A stretch of 64,000 nucleotides of DNA, taken from positions 186,001 to 250,000 of the forward strand of contig CANLTE010000005.1 of the NCBI GenBank assembly GCA_947493885.1, written 5' to 3'. This document shows positions 1-9,017 of this stretch, one piece after another (position 1 is the first letter of the stretch; each line of letters begins with the position of its first letter). The DNA is from an uncultured Maribacter sp. (GTDB taxonomy: Bacteria; Bacteroidota; Bacteroidia; Flavobacteriales; Flavobacteriaceae). The translations under genes and the position numbers were made by a program. The notes beneath the pieces are model-generated. The model made no database searches. It was not told the DNA's origin and worked only from the letters and a program-made list of their open reading frames with translations.

Positions 1-636
1 TTTACAAATCCTTTTGAAGCTTTAGAATATTTGGAAAAAAATACGCCTGACTGTTTATTTCTAGATATTGAAATGCCAACTATGGATGGTTTTCAATTTA
101 TTCAAAAATTGAGCAATAAAAACTTCCCCGTTGTTATTACAACTGCATATAATCAATACGCAATAAAAGCGATTAAAAATGAGGCCATTGACTATTTACT
201 AAAGCCCATTGACTCTGATGACTTAAAAGACACTATAACTAAAATTAAAAAATACAATTCCAAACATTTTACTGCTGAAAAACTGGAACGTATATTACTT
301 AATTTTAACTCCAACTCTACATTTAAAAAAATAACCTTTAATACTGATGGTAAATTACTTTTCCTAGAAAGCGATGAAATTTTGTACGCCGAATCCGATG
401 GCAACTATAGTACTATTTATTTATCTGATGGTCAAAAAATTGTTTTAACAAAAAAACTAAAAGAGGTTAACGAGTTACTACCACATGATTCCTTTTTTAG
501 AATACACAATTCGTACATTATAAATCTATCTAAAATAAAAGAATTTATTAAAACTGATGGTTACGTGGTGCTAACATCAAATCACAAAATACCGGTTTCA
601 AGGCAAAAAAAATCTGATTTTCTGGATATGCTGTAA
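1..636 (+). CDS. LytTR-family response regulator (5' end outside window)
   Basis: DNA-binding response regulator of the LytR/AlgR type, presumably phosphorylated by the kinase encoded just downstream. The reading frame is open from base 1, so the start lies upstream of the window. The visible part begins inside the receiver domain: LFLDIEMP carries the phospho-accepting aspartate, followed by the conserved threonine in VITTAY and the lysine in YLLKPI. A linker leads to the C-terminal LytTR DNA-binding domain, with typical motifs such as ILYAESDGNY, FFRIHNSYIIN and KIPVSRQKK. The stop is about 70 bases before the kinase start, so the two genes probably form a two-component operon. Family assignment is firm; the regulated genes are unknown. 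Confidence 0.93.
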   Translation, partial: FTNPFEALEYLEKNTPDCLFLDIEMPTMDGFQFIQKLSNKNFPVVITTAYNQYAIKAIKNEAIDYLLKPIDSDDLKDTITKIKKYNSKHFTAEKLERILLNFNSNSTFKKITFNTDGKLLFLESDEILYAESDGNYSTIYLSDGQKIVLTKKLKEVNELLPHDSFFRIHNSYIINLSKIKEFIKTDGYVVLTSNHKIPVSRQKKSDFLDML

Positions 637-640
637 TTCA

Positions 641-684
641 TTAAATTAGTTATGCAAATACGTTAAATTAGTTATGCAAATACG
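641..684 (+). repeat. Perfect 22-bp tandem duplication before the kinase gene
   Basis: Two identical 22-base units (641-662 and 663-684) lie head to tail between the response regulator and the kinase gene. Each contains ATGCAAATACG. In the first copy the ATG opens a frame that stops after four codons; in the second it is in frame with the kinase. The repeat therefore supplies a possible alternative kinase start at 674. Confidence 0.9.
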
Positions 685-706
685 TTTTTCGTTTACGCAA
701 AATACA

Positions 707-2638
707 ATGCTAAAGTTTTCATTAAAATTATTTCTCTTTTTCTTTTGTTTTGGAATGTTATCTATTTCATCTCAAGAAATTCCTTCTAGTTTTAAGGAGT
801 TAACTATAAATGTAATTACGCTTCAAAAAAAAACTTACAAAGACATTGATGAGCATCTAAACGCCTACAGAAAAGACTCACTCTTAATGCGTTATTTTGC
901 AAACGAGTGTGTTAAAAAAGAATATTTGTTTGGTGAGGCTTATGCGTTTAACCAGTTAGGTAGAAAATACCGAAATATTTCAGAATTTGCTAAGGCAGCT
1001 GAATTACACAGACAGGCATTACTTGCATCTGAAGAAGCCAAAAGTTTAGAATTTAAGGTGTATAGTTTAAATATGTTGGGAGTAGTATACAGAAGAACCG
1101 ATGCTATTAAAACTGCTTTAGATTACAATCAAGAAGCCTTAGAACTCGCCGAAACCGTAGAAAATCCCTCTGATGGTATAAAAAGAAGTATTAATGTTTC
1201 GCTAAACAGTATCGGAAACATTTACCAATCTCTGGAGCAGTACGATTTAGCCATACAGCAATTTAAAAAATCTCTTAAACTAGAAAAAGTTCTTGGAAAT
1301 AAATTAGGACTAGCAATTAACAATCAAAATATTGGTGAGTGTTTTGAAGAACAAGGTAAACTTGAAGACGCCTTAAAAAGCTACAGAATTTCTCTAGCAT
1401 ATAACAAAGAAATTAATCAAGATATTGGTGTTGTAATATGTAATAATAGTATCGCTCAAGTTTATATCAAACAAAAAAAAACTCAAGACGCTATAAATAT
1501 TCTAGAACCTACCTTAAAAAAGGCTAGGGGTATTGGCGATCAACACGTAACTACTACAGTTTATATAAACTTAGGATGGGCTAAAATGCAGGCAAAAGCC
1601 TTTGAACAAGCCGAAAAAAACATGTTGAAAGGTTTGGATTTAGCCAAAAAATATAATCTACCCAATAGTATTTCAAAATCGAATAATTTTTTATCAGAAC
1701 TACATGCTGAAAAAGGTGATTTTAAAACATCTTTTGAGTATTATAAAAAAGCTCAAGAAGTTAACGACCGCATTTCCAATGATAGAAATTTGCGCTATGT
1801 AAACGATATGATTATTAGGTATGATAGCGAAAAGAAAAATAACCAAATAGAGGTTCTTGCCAAAGAAAATGAAATTGTAAAGCTCAAATTAAGAAAAAAC
1901 CAAACCTCACTCCTAATTGGAACAATTGCGTTAGCGCTCTTAGCAGGAATTTTTTACATTCTATACCGTCAGTATCAACTTAAAAACGAAAAACAACTCC
2001 TAACTTTGGAACAAACCATGCTACGGAGTCAAATGAATCCTCATTTTTTGTTTAACTCATTAAATTCTATTAAACTGTATATAATTAATAATGAGAAAAA
2101 AAATGCGGTTCATTACCTCAACAAATTTTCAAAACTGGTTAGAAAAATACTAGAAGCATCTTCACATAGAGAAATATCTCTAGCTGAAGAACTTGAGACT
2201 GTTGAATTATATATGAATATTGAAAATATAAGGTTTTCTAATGAAATTAATTTCACTACCACAATTAGCGATAACGTAGATATTCATTCTAGTAAAATTC
2301 CATCTTTAATTTTACAGCCTTTTCTGGAAAATGCACTTTGGCACGGATTATCTTCAAAAGATGGCAACAAAAATATTGAACTTCATGTAAGTAAGGATTC
2401 TGATAATTTTTTGAATATAACAATTACTGATAATGGTGTTGGTAGAGCTGCAGCTGAAAAAATAAAGGAGGCTAAAGTTCTTAAACGAAAATCCGTTGGA
2501 ATAGATATTACAAGAGAACGTTTAGCGAATTTTTCAAGAGATTTTCAAAACTCTTTTAATGTGGAAATTATTGACCTTTTTGAAGAAAACGGAACGGCTA
2601 AAGGCACCCAAATAATACTGCGTATTCCAACTATTTAA
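707..2638 (+). CDS. TPR-repeat sensor histidine kinase (LytS/YehU type)
   Basis: Membrane sensor kinase, partner of the LytTR regulator upstream. From the chosen start it has a signal-like hydrophobic N terminus (KLFLFFFCFGMLSIS), then about 340 residues of tetratricopeptide repeats that would be periplasmic. A single membrane segment (LLIGTIALALLAGIFYILY) and a short coiled coil follow. The cytoplasmic domain starts with SQMNPHFLFNSLNSIK, the His_kinase signature with the phosphorylated histidine, and ends with a HATPase_c domain (PFLENALWHGL, ITDNGVGR). I chose the ATG at 707 because it starts a clean signal peptide; an in-frame ATG at 674 lies in the tandem repeat. The gene overlaps the convergent DUF3109 gene by 8 bases. 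Ligand unknown. Confidence 0.92.
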   Translation: MLKFSLKLFLFFFCFGMLSISSQEIPSSFKELTINVITLQKKTYKDIDEHLNAYRKDSLLMRYFANECVKKEYLFGEAYAFNQLGRKYRNISEFAKAAELHRQALLASEEAKSLEFKVYSLNMLGVVYRRTDAIKTALDYNQEALELAETVENPSDGIKRSINVSLNSIGNIYQSLEQYDLAIQQFKKSLKLEKVLGNKLGLAINNQNIGECFEEQGKLEDALKSYRISLAYNKEINQDIGVVICNNSIAQVYIKQKKTQDAINILEPTLKKARGIGDQHVTTTVYINLGWAKMQAKAFEQAEKNMLKGLDLAKKYNLPNSISKSNNFLSELHAEKGDFKTSFEYYKKAQEVNDRISNDRNLRYVNDMIIRYDSEKKNNQIEVLAKENEIVKLKLRKNQTSLLIGTIALALLAGIFYILYRQYQLKNEKQLLTLEQTMLRSQMNPHFLFNSLNSIKLYIINNEKKNAVHYLNKFSKLVRKILEASSHREISLAEELETVELYMNIENIRFSNEINFTTTISDNVDIHSSKIPSLILQPFLENALWHGLSSKDGNKNIELHVSKDSDNFLNITITDNGVGRAAAEKIKEAKVLKRKSVGIDITRERLANFSRDFQNSFNVEIIDLFEENGTAKGTQIILRIPTI

Positions 2639-3221
2639 GGTGCTCCTTTGCAACTTCTTCTAACTCGTTATACCACTGTTCTCCAAACTTGCGTACCAAT
2701 GCTTCTTTTACAAATTTGTATATAGGAACCTGTAGTTCCTCCCCCAAAGCACACGCAGCATCACAAATTTCCCACTTGTGGTAATTTACTGCTGTAAGCT
2801 CTGTATACTCTTTTACTCTAACGGGGTACATATGACAGGATATTGGTTTTTTCCAATCTATTTTTCCTTTGTTATAAGCTTCCTCTATCCCACATTTAGC
2901 AATTCCTTTTTCCGAAAAAATTGTATAAGCGCACTCACTTCCATTAATAAGTGGCGTCTCCCACTCACCATCTTCTCCTTTTACAAATGCGCCTTGATTT
3001 TCAATAACCTCAATTCCTTCTTCTCTTAAAAACGGTTTTACCTTGTCATATATATTCACCAAAATCTCCGTCTCATCATTTTCTACAGGTGCACCTGCTT
3101 CTCCATCGATACAACACTGCCCTTTACAAGCATTGAGATTGCATACAAAGTCGTTCTCAATAATCTCTTCAGATATAATTGTTTTCCCTAATTGAAACAT
3201 TCCATTAAAATTATACTGCAA
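2631..3221 (-). CDS. DUF3109 family cysteine-rich protein
   Basis: A 196-residue cytosolic protein of the DUF3109 family, widespread in Bacteroidota and of unknown function. Cysteines cluster near the N terminus in CNLNACKGQCC, with further ones in SECAYTIF, AKCGIEEAY, ISCHMYP and ICDAACALG. This spacing resembles the cysteine-rich metal or Fe-S binding proteins of the YkgJ group, so metal binding is a reasonable inference, not shown. The gene is convergent with the kinase gene and overlaps its end by 8 bases. No operon partner is apparent on this strand. Confidence 0.88.
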   Translation of the reverse strand: MQYNFNGMFQLGKTIISEEIIENDFVCNLNACKGQCCIDGEAGAPVENDETEILVNIYDKVKPFLREEGIEVIENQGAFVKGEDGEWETPLINGSECAYTIFSEKGIAKCGIEEAYNKGKIDWKKPISCHMYPVRVKEYTELTAVNYHKWEICDAACALGEELQVPIYKFVKEALVRKFGEQWYNELEEVAKEHLK

Positions 3222-3367
3222 GATACATTATCCAACAAATAAAAAACAAAACCTATTACGAGATCTCTATTACTTCTTAGTTAGGTTTAAGTAAAATAAT
3301 CAGAACAACTATTTACGCCAGTAAAGAAACTTGTATTAAATGTACATTTGTACAAAATTTAAATATC

Positions 3368-3946
3368 ATGACATTAAATTTTAACTTCAGAGAAATTGTG
3401 ACATCTGGAATGATTCTTTTTGCTGTAATCGATATTGTAGGAAGCATTCCTATAATTATTGGATTACGTGCTAAAGTTGGGCATATTCAATCTGAAAAAG
3501 CCTCCATAGTCGCAGCAGGAATTATGATTGCCTTTTTATTTATTGGGGAAGAAATTTTAAATCTTATAGGCATTGATGTAAACTCCTTTGCAGTTGCGGG
3601 CGCTTTTGTAATTTTCTTTTTAGCCATTGAAATGATTTTAGGTATAACACTCTATAAAGATGATGCTCCAGAAAGTGCATCTATTGTTCCTATTGCATTT
3701 CCGTTAATAGCTGGTGCAGGAACAATGACTACTTTACTTTCCATGCGAGCAGAATATCATGTGGAAAATATTATTGTAGCGATTATCGTAAACATTATCT
3801 TTGTATATGTGGTTTTAAAATCTTCAAAAAAGATGGAACATGTGCTTGGCAAAAATGGCATTAGTGTTATTCGTAAAGTTTTTGGAGTAATTTTATTGGC
3901 CATTGCTGTTAAGTTATTTGCATCTAACATTAATCAGCTTTTTTAG
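3368..3946 (+). CDS. MarC family integral membrane protein
   Basis: A 192-residue inner-membrane protein of the MarC/UPF0056 family, with about six hydrophobic segments (for example FAVAGAFVIFFLAIEMILGI and a C-terminal VFGVILLAIAVKLFA). The conserved central region has the typical PIAFPLIAGAGTMTTLL stretch. Family members were once linked to multiple antibiotic resistance, but that role was withdrawn and the transported substrate, if any, is unknown. A TACATTTG element at 3343-3350 matches the Bacteroidota -7 box, although no well-spaced TTG was found. It is followed after 29 bases by a small membrane-protein gene on the same strand. Confidence 0.9.
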   Translation: MTLNFNFREIVTSGMILFAVIDIVGSIPIIIGLRAKVGHIQSEKASIVAAGIMIAFLFIGEEILNLIGIDVNSFAVAGAFVIFFLAIEMILGITLYKDDAPESASIVPIAFPLIAGAGTMTTLLSMRAEYHVENIIVAIIVNIIFVYVVLKSSKKMEHVLGKNGISVIRKVFGVILLAIAVKLFASNINQLF

Positions 3947-3975
3947 TAAAAGTAAACTCCTAAATAAATTTTATC

Positions 3976-4182
3976 ATGAGTAAAAACTTTGTCATTGTAC
4001 TTATTGTAATTGCAGTAGTCTTAATAGCGTATAATGTGACTCTTATTAACTATCAAAACCCTTTTGAAGGAAATAGCACAATTGCTTTAATAGGTATTGT
4101 TGCATCATTATCTGCTATTGTTTTATTGTTAATCTATTTAACGAGCAAAAAAATTCAAAAAAAAATAAACGATAACGACTAA
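3976..4182 (+). CDS. Small two-helix membrane protein, hypothetical
   Basis: A 68-residue protein with two hydrophobic helices, one near residues 4-25 and one near residues 36-60, separated by a short polar loop (NYQNPFEGNS), and ending in a lysine-rich tail. I do not recognise a family. It lies 29 bases downstream of marC on the same strand and is likely cotranscribed. Its last 4 bases overlap the end of the convergent protease gene. Small size and the conserved-looking hydrophobic layout support a real gene, but function is open. Confidence 0.65.
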   Translation: MSKNFVIVLIVIAVVLIAYNVTLINYQNPFEGNSTIALIGIVASLSAIVLLLIYLTSKKIQKKINDND

Positions 4183-5804
4183 TTACTAGTTTCTATATGC
4201 TCTTTTTCGCCTTGCTCTAATGTGAGTCCGTCCAATTCAAGTATCTTATTCAACATAACATCTTCTTCACTTTTAATTAAAGCATGAACGTTAGAGTCAT
4301 ATAACTGTTCGGCTATTGCTGCTTTTAAATACAGTTTAATACTGTCTTCAAAATCATAAAAATTCATTTTTAAATTTCTTTCCAAAGCATACTGAATAAA
4401 TTTTTCGAAAAGAATATCATCCACTCTAAAATCATTAATAAACTCTGTTTTAGTTAAGTGGTTATATCGCTGTCTATCTTCATCTAAATGTTCAAAAACA
4501 AAGAAAGATAAAAACCCCAAATTGTCCATACTTTCAACAGCTTCTTGTTCATTACTGCCTATAGGTACAAATACATCTGGTACAATTCCACCACCTCCAT
4601 AAACCACTTTTCCTTTTGGAGTTGTAAACTTCAAAGAATCGGCAACTTTAATACTATCAACAGAAACTAATTCGCCACTATGGTATCGATTGGTAAACTC
4701 TTTATAATAGTCTTTATGACCGTTTTTATATGTTTTTTGAATACTTCTTCCTGTAGGTGTATAATATCTGGATACCGTAAGTCTAACGGCAGAACCATCT
4801 CCCAATTCCATTTCCCGCTGTACCAGACCTTTACCAAATGATCGTCTTCCAACAATGGTTCCAACATCATTATCCTGTAAAGCACCTGCAATAATTTCAC
4901 TTGCTGAAGCTGATCGTTCATTTATAAGCACATAAATTGGCTTATCTTCAAAATCACCTTCATCTGTGGCATGAGTTTTTTCAATTTTACCCTTTTTATT
5001 TTTGGTAAATAAAATGAGTTTCCCTTCTTTTAAAAATTCATCCGCCATTTGCTCAGCGACACCCAAATAACCTCCAGGGTTATCTCTTAAATCTAATGTC
5101 AGTTTTTTTGCTCCCAGCTTTTGGAGCTCTTTTAATGCTTTTTTAAACTCCTTAAAAGTAGATTCCGCAAAACGGTTTATTTTTATGTAGCCAATATCTG
5201 GAGTAAGCATATAATACGCTTCTACGCTTTTTAAAGGAATTATCCCTCGCTTTACTTTTACTTTAAATGTTTTGTTTTCTTCTTTTCTATAAACAGTTAA
5301 TTCTACTGTAGTACCTTTTTTTCCTTTAAGCTTACTTACAATTCTGCTATTTGATATTCCCTTACCAAAAAGTGTGTCATTATTTGCCATTAAAATTCGA
5401 TCCCCAGGTAATATTCCCTTTTGTTCGCTTGGTCCATTTTTTACTGCTCTTATTACTGAAATGGTATCTAAATAAGAGTAAAAATTTATGCCAATTCCAA
5501 CAAAATCTCCTTTCATGTTTTCGGAAACCCTATCCATATCTTGCTTAGGAATATATACAGAGTGGGGATCTAACTTTTTAAGAATATTATTTACCGTAAT
5601 ATCTACAATACTATCAGTATTAATATCATCAACATACTCATAATCAATATAATCTATGAGTCGGTTTAGCTTATCCTTTTTAGAATTCGTGGTAAACAAC
5701 TTTTCAGGTGAATCATTAAAGTGAAGTTTGCCCCCAATAAAAACTCCCACAGCCAAAGCTGCAGCAAGCATTGTAGGCAATATAAAACTATACTTTTTTT
5801 TCAT
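4179..5804 (-). CDS. S41 family C-terminal processing peptidase
   Basis: Periplasmic or membrane-anchored serine protease of the carboxy-terminal processing family. The N terminus has one hydrophobic anchor (LPTMLAAALAVGVFIGG). A PDZ domain follows at roughly residues 85-165 (GIGINFY, GPSEQKGILPGDRI). The S41 catalytic core holds LRDNPGGYL, then the serine in NERSASASEIIAGAL and the lysine in RRSFGKGLVQ, the Ser/Lys dyad of the family. About 170 further residues after GGGIVPDV form a C-terminal extension. At 541 residues it has the usual length for flavobacterial members. It starts 3 bases after the dCMP deaminase stop, so the two are probably cotranscribed. Confidence 0.95.
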   Translation of the reverse strand: MKKKYSFILPTMLAAALAVGVFIGGKLHFNDSPEKLFTTNSKKDKLNRLIDYIDYEYVDDINTDSIVDITVNNILKKLDPHSVYIPKQDMDRVSENMKGDFVGIGINFYSYLDTISVIRAVKNGPSEQKGILPGDRILMANNDTLFGKGISNSRIVSKLKGKKGTTVELTVYRKEENKTFKVKVKRGIIPLKSVEAYYMLTPDIGYIKINRFAESTFKEFKKALKELQKLGAKKLTLDLRDNPGGYLGVAEQMADEFLKEGKLILFTKNKKGKIEKTHATDEGDFEDKPIYVLINERSASASEIIAGALQDNDVGTIVGRRSFGKGLVQREMELGDGSAVRLTVSRYYTPTGRSIQKTYKNGHKDYYKEFTNRYHSGELVSVDSIKVADSLKFTTPKGKVVYGGGGIVPDVFVPIGSNEQEAVESMDNLGFLSFFVFEHLDEDRQRYNHLTKTEFINDFRVDDILFEKFIQYALERNLKMNFYDFEDSIKLYLKAAIAEQLYDSNVHALIKSEEDVMLNKILELDGLTLEQGEKEHIETSN

Positions 5805-5807
5805 TCT

Positions 5808-6245
5808 TTACTCTTCTGATGCTATTTCCAATAGGTGTACAAGTTCCACTCCAGCCTTTTCCAAAAATTGTAATCCTGAAGTATCTTTATATGCATTTTG
5901 GTATACAACACGTTTTATGCCAGATTGATGTATTAATTTACTACACTCACGACAAGGCGATAATGTAATGTACAATGTAGCCCCTTGACATGATTGCGTA
6001 GAAGCTGCTACCTTTAAAATGGCGTTAGCTTCTGCATGTAGAACATACCACTTGGTATAACCCTCCTCATCTTCACAAAAATTCTCGAAACCGGTAGGTG
6101 TTCCATTGTAACCGTCGGAAATAATCATTCGGTCTTTTACAATAATAGCACCAACCTGCTTACGTTCGCAATAGGATAATTTACCCCATTCGCTTGCCAT
6201 TCGTAAATAAGCCTTATCGTACTTTATCTGCTTTAGATTTCCCAT
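5808..6245 (-). CDS. dCMP deaminase family protein (ComEB-like)
   Basis: Zinc-dependent deaminase converting dCMP to dUMP for thymidylate synthesis. The 145-residue protein shows both zinc motifs of the cytidine/deoxycytidylate deaminase fold: HAEANAILK (zinc histidine and catalytic glutamate) and SPCRECSKLI (the two zinc cysteines). The region QVGAIIVKDRMIISDGYNG matches the nucleotide-binding part of the dCMP/ComEB group better than CDA or TadA. The stop lies 3 bases before the protease start. Family assignment is firm; substrate is inferred from the subgroup. Confidence 0.94.
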   Translation of the reverse strand: MGNLKQIKYDKAYLRMASEWGKLSYCERKQVGAIIVKDRMIISDGYNGTPTGFENFCEDEEGYTKWYVLHAEANAILKVAASTQSCQGATLYITLSPCRECSKLIHQSGIKRVVYQNAYKDTSGLQFLEKAGVELVHLLEIASEE

Positions 6246-6296
6246 AAATAACCTTAGAAACCACTAAGATACCTGCTTTTAAAATTTTAAACACTC

Positions 6297-6905
6297 TTAT
6301 AGGCTCAAATTTAACAAATGGTAAAATGGAAACGTTGATATTAACAGTGGTATTGTAATCAGAACGATTAAAACTGAAGCTACTACAACAAAAATTGATT
6401 GTTTAATTTTTAGAATTTCAGTGATTACATACCCCAAAATTAGCACGCATAAAACGATAACTAATTGAGATATTTCAATACCGACAGCAAAGCCAACTAG
6501 CGGAGATAGCTTTTCCTCTTCGCCAGACATTAGCATTTTAAAATAATTAGAAAATCCGAACCCGTGAATTAAACCAAAAACAATTGTTGCAATTGCGTGT
6601 GTAGTTATATTCCCATTTTTTGTATCCATTTTACTATACCACAAATTAAAAATGGCTGTAACAACTATGGTAACAGGAATTAAAAACTCTATCAAATGAA
6701 CTTTTATTGTAAAAAAGTTGTAGACTGATAATACTAGAGATAAACAATGAAAAATTGTAAATATCGAAGCTAGTAGCACCACTTTTTTCCATGATTTAAA
6801 GGTGAAAGGTACGGCCAGAGCAGATAAAAATAAGATATGGTCATAAGCACCAAAGTCCAAAACATGTTGTAAACCTAATTTTATGTAAAACCAAAAGTTT
6901 TCCAT
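6297..6905 (-). CDS. HupE/UreJ family membrane protein
   Basis: A roughly 202-residue integral membrane protein of the HupE/UreJ_2 family, with about six transmembrane helices. The N-terminal part carries LGLQHVLDFGAYDHILF, the conserved histidine/aspartate stretch of the family, and a second conserved piece is GLIHGFGFSNYFK. Family members are linked to nickel or cobalt uptake for hydrogenase or urease, but no such enzyme is encoded nearby, so substrate is unknown. I chose the ATG at 6905 over an in-frame GTG two codons upstream. The TerB/DnaJ gene ends 9 bases upstream, suggesting cotranscription. Confidence 0.85.
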   Translation of the reverse strand: MENFWFYIKLGLQHVLDFGAYDHILFLSALAVPFTFKSWKKVVLLASIFTIFHCLSLVLSVYNFFTIKVHLIEFLIPVTIVVTAIFNLWYSKMDTKNGNITTHAIATIVFGLIHGFGFSNYFKMLMSGEEEKLSPLVGFAVGIEISQLVIVLCVLILGYVITEILKIKQSIFVVVASVLIVLITIPLLISTFPFYHLLNLSL

Positions 6906-6914
6906 TAGCACAAA

Positions 6915-7643
6915 TTATAATCCTCGTTGCTTTTGAATTTCTTCATACGCTTTTTGCACCTCTTTAAATTTTTCTTCGGCCCCTTTTTTTATAGCCTCAT
7001 CTTTAGTGACAACCCGATCAGGGTGATATTTTTTAGCCATTGTTCTATAAGCTTTTTTAACCTCATCGTCCGTTGCTGATTTTTCAATTTCCAATATTTT
7101 ATAAGCCGTATCTGTTGACTTTATAAACATCGCCTTAATACTATCAAAATCACGAACAGAAACTCTAAGGTAATCTGCAATTTCTCTTAACTTATTTAAC
7201 TCGGCATTACTCGTGGCGCCGTCGGCTTGTGCAATTCCAAATAAAAAATGTAGCAACTGCAATCTCACTTCATAACGGGTTCGCTGATTTAAATACTGAC
7301 AAATATTTTGGGCGGAAATCTCCCGCTTTTTGTTAATCTCATTAAACGTTCTAAAAATAGCGTTAGCTTTTTCTTTGCCATAGGTAGCCACAAAATACTG
7401 CCGTACATAATCCATTTCTTGTTGGCTAATTTTCCCATCTGCTTTAATTACAATAGAACATAATGATAGTAAATTCAACTCAAAATCTGCTGGAGAAACG
7501 TGTTGTTTTGTAAAATCTGTAAAAACGCCTCCAGAACCTTTTGTTTTAAAAGTATCAATAGCGCTTCCAACAAAAAACCCAAGAATAGCTCCTGGAAATC
7601 TAAATAAAGAATATCCTAAAATCGCAGCAAACCATTTAATCAT
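6915..7643 (-). CDS. TerB-domain and J-domain protein (DjlA-like)
   Basis: Membrane-anchored co-chaperone resembling DjlA. The N terminus is a glycine-containing hydrophobic segment ([19 protein letters not shown]). The middle, about residues 45-160, is a TerB-like helical domain ([20 protein letters not shown] and a second half [19 protein letters not shown]). The C-terminal 65 residues form a J domain with the diagnostic HPDRV tripeptide region (KKYHPDRVV), which would stimulate an Hsp70 such as DnaK. I start at the ATG at 7643; a TTG seven codons upstream is in frame but adds only polar residues before the anchor. Probably cotranscribed with the HupE-like gene. Confidence 0.9.
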   Translation of the reverse strand: MIKWFAAILGYSLFRFPGAILGFFVGSAIDTFKTKGSGGVFTDFTKQHVSPADFELNLLSLCSIVIKADGKISQQEMDYVRQYFVATYGKEKANAIFRTFNEINKKREISAQNICQYLNQRTRYEVRLQLLHFLFGIAQADGATSNAELNKLREIADYLRVSVRDFDSIKAMFIKSTDTAYKILEIEKSATDDEVKKAYRTMAKKYHPDRVVTKDEAIKKGAEEKFKEVQKAYEEIQKQRGL

Positions 7644-7741
7644 ACTCAACCTAATTTTAGCCAAATATATAATTTAACAAATAAAACATGTACTATTTGA
7701 AAGGGGTTCTGTTAATAAACGACTATCTGAATAAAGGTGTT

Positions 7742-7771
7742 TTGCGATACTTTTGGTATTCATTACCTTTG
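7742..7771 (+). promoter_or_regulatory. Bacteroidota-type promoter for the bacilliredoxin gene
   Basis: TACCTTTG at 7764-7771 matches the -7 consensus TAnnTTTG, and TTG at 7742-7744 lies 19 bases upstream as a -33 element. The start codon follows 34 bases after the -7 box. This is pattern matching only. Confidence 0.6.
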
Positions 7772-7805
7772 TACAACTTATTATAAATTATAAATACGGT
7801 TAGTT

Positions 7806-8216
7806 ATGTATCCACCAGAATTAGTAAAACCAATGAGAGAAGACTTAGTTTCGGCTGGGTTTGAAGAGCTTTTTACTGCCGACGCGGTTGAAAGTGCTAT
7901 AAAAAAAGAAGGTACCACATTGGTTGTAGTAAACTCAGTTTGTGGGTGTGCTGCAGCAAATGCAAGGCCTGCTGCTAAAATGAGTTTACAAAACTCTAGC
8001 AAACCAGATCACATAGTTACTGTTTTTGCAGGAGTAGATACTGAGGCAGTTAATGCAGCTAGAGATTTAATGATCCCTTTTCCTCCTTCTTCCCCATCAA
8101 TAGCTCTTTTTAAAGATGGCGAATTAGTACATATGATTGAAAGACACCATATTGAAGGTAGACCAGCAGAGATTATTTCAGATAATTTGGTAGAAGCTTA
8201 TAACGAGTTTTGCTAA
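7806..8216 (+). CDS. BrxA/BrxB family bacilliredoxin
   Basis: A 136-residue thioredoxin-fold protein of the YphP/YqiW (bacilliredoxin) family, which removes bacillithiol from mixed disulfides on proteins. It starts MYPPELVKPMREDL, the family hallmark, and the active site is the unusual CGC motif in NSVCGCAAANARPA. Other conserved segments are TVFAGVDTEAVNAARDLM and PFPPSSPSIALF. The gene stands alone, with its own promoter candidate and a strong terminator at 8241. Family assignment is firm; bacillithiol as the physiological thiol is inferred from the family. Confidence 0.95.
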   Translation: MYPPELVKPMREDLVSAGFEELFTADAVESAIKKEGTTLVVVNSVCGCAAANARPAAKMSLQNSSKPDHIVTVFAGVDTEAVNAARDLMIPFPPSSPSIALFKDGELVHMIERHHIEGRPAEIISDNLVEAYNEFC

Positions 8217-8240
8217 ACTTTTTTTGAACAATGTATTTAA

Positions 8241-8268
8241 AACCGTTCTGTACTCAGAGCGGTTTTTT
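8241..8268 (+). terminator. Rho-independent terminator after the bacilliredoxin gene
   Basis: A 10-bp stem (AACCGTTCTG with CAGAGCGGTT, one G-U pair) closes a TACT loop and is followed by a run of six T. The end of the T run merges with TACTTTTG at 8268-8275, a -7-like element just before the acyltransferase gene. Confidence 0.85.
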
Positions 8269-8279
8269 ACTTTTGTATT

Positions 8280-9017
8280 ATGGAGAAAATTATTTCCTAC
8301 ATTTTAACTCCCATATTTTATATCGTTTTTGGGATAATTCTTTTAATTTTCCATCCTTTACAATGGGCATGTTTTAGCATTTTTGGATATCAAATGCACA
8401 AATCTTGTGTAAGTTTATTTAATTGGTGCCTTATACGAAGTAATCATATTTTAGGTACTACTTATAAATTTAGAAACCCACATAAAATTCCAACGGATAA
8501 ACCTTTAATTATTGTGAGTAATCATCAAAGTATGTTTGAGATTTCTCCTTTAAGTTGGTGGTTTAGAAAGCATCACCCTAAATTTGTTAGCAAAAAGGAA
8601 CTTGGAAAAGGAATACCAAGCGTGTCATTTAACCTTAGGAATGGAGGCTCGGCTTTAATTGACCGAAAAGATTCTAAACAAGCTCTTATTGAGATTCGAA
8701 AATTAGGAACTTACATAGAAAAGCATCATCGAAGCGCTGTAATATTTCCAGAAGGAACTCGCAGTAGAACTGGAGTGCCTAAAGATTTTCAACGAACTGG
8801 ACTAAAAATATTAATGAAAAATGCTCCTTCTGCGTTAATTGTTCCTGTGAGTATCAACAATTCGTGGAAACTACTAAAATATGGTAAATTTCCATACGGG
8901 CTGGGAAATAGAATGACCTTTGATGTTCATAATCCCATTGAAATAAAAGGTGATTTAGATAGTCTTATTGATAATGTGGAGCTTTTAGTTAAATCAGGAA
9001 TTACCTCATTTAAATGA
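8280..9017 (+). CDS. plsC: 1-acyl-sn-glycerol-3-phosphate acyltransferase (PlsC family)
   Basis: Membrane enzyme that acylates lysophosphatidic acid to phosphatidic acid in phospholipid synthesis. The 245-residue protein has an N-terminal membrane segment (LTPIFYIVFGIILLIF). Acyltransferase block I reads NHQSMFE, in which the usual HX4D aspartate is glutamate. Block III is FPEGTRSR, and block IV falls around LIVPVSINNS. The gene overlaps the following HD-domain gene by 4 bases (ATGA), indicating translational coupling. The related family of lysophospholipid acyltransferases cannot be excluded as the exact activity. Confidence 0.9.
   Translation: MEKIISYILTPIFYIVFGIILLIFHPLQWACFSIFGYQMHKSCVSLFNWCLIRSNHILGTTYKFRNPHKIPTDKPLIIVSNHQSMFEISPLSWWFRKHHPKFVSKKELGKGIPSVSFNLRNGGSALIDRKDSKQALIEIRKLGTYIEKHHRSAVIFPEGTRSRTGVPKDFQRTGLKILMKNAPSALIVPVSINNSWKLLKYGKFPYGLGNRMTFDVHNPIEIKGDLDSLIDNVELLVKSGITSFK

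Noticed and set aside
7806-8216. BREX defence component (BrxA name)
   Set aside because: The protein is a thioredoxin-fold bacilliredoxin with a CGC motif; no BREX genes surround it.
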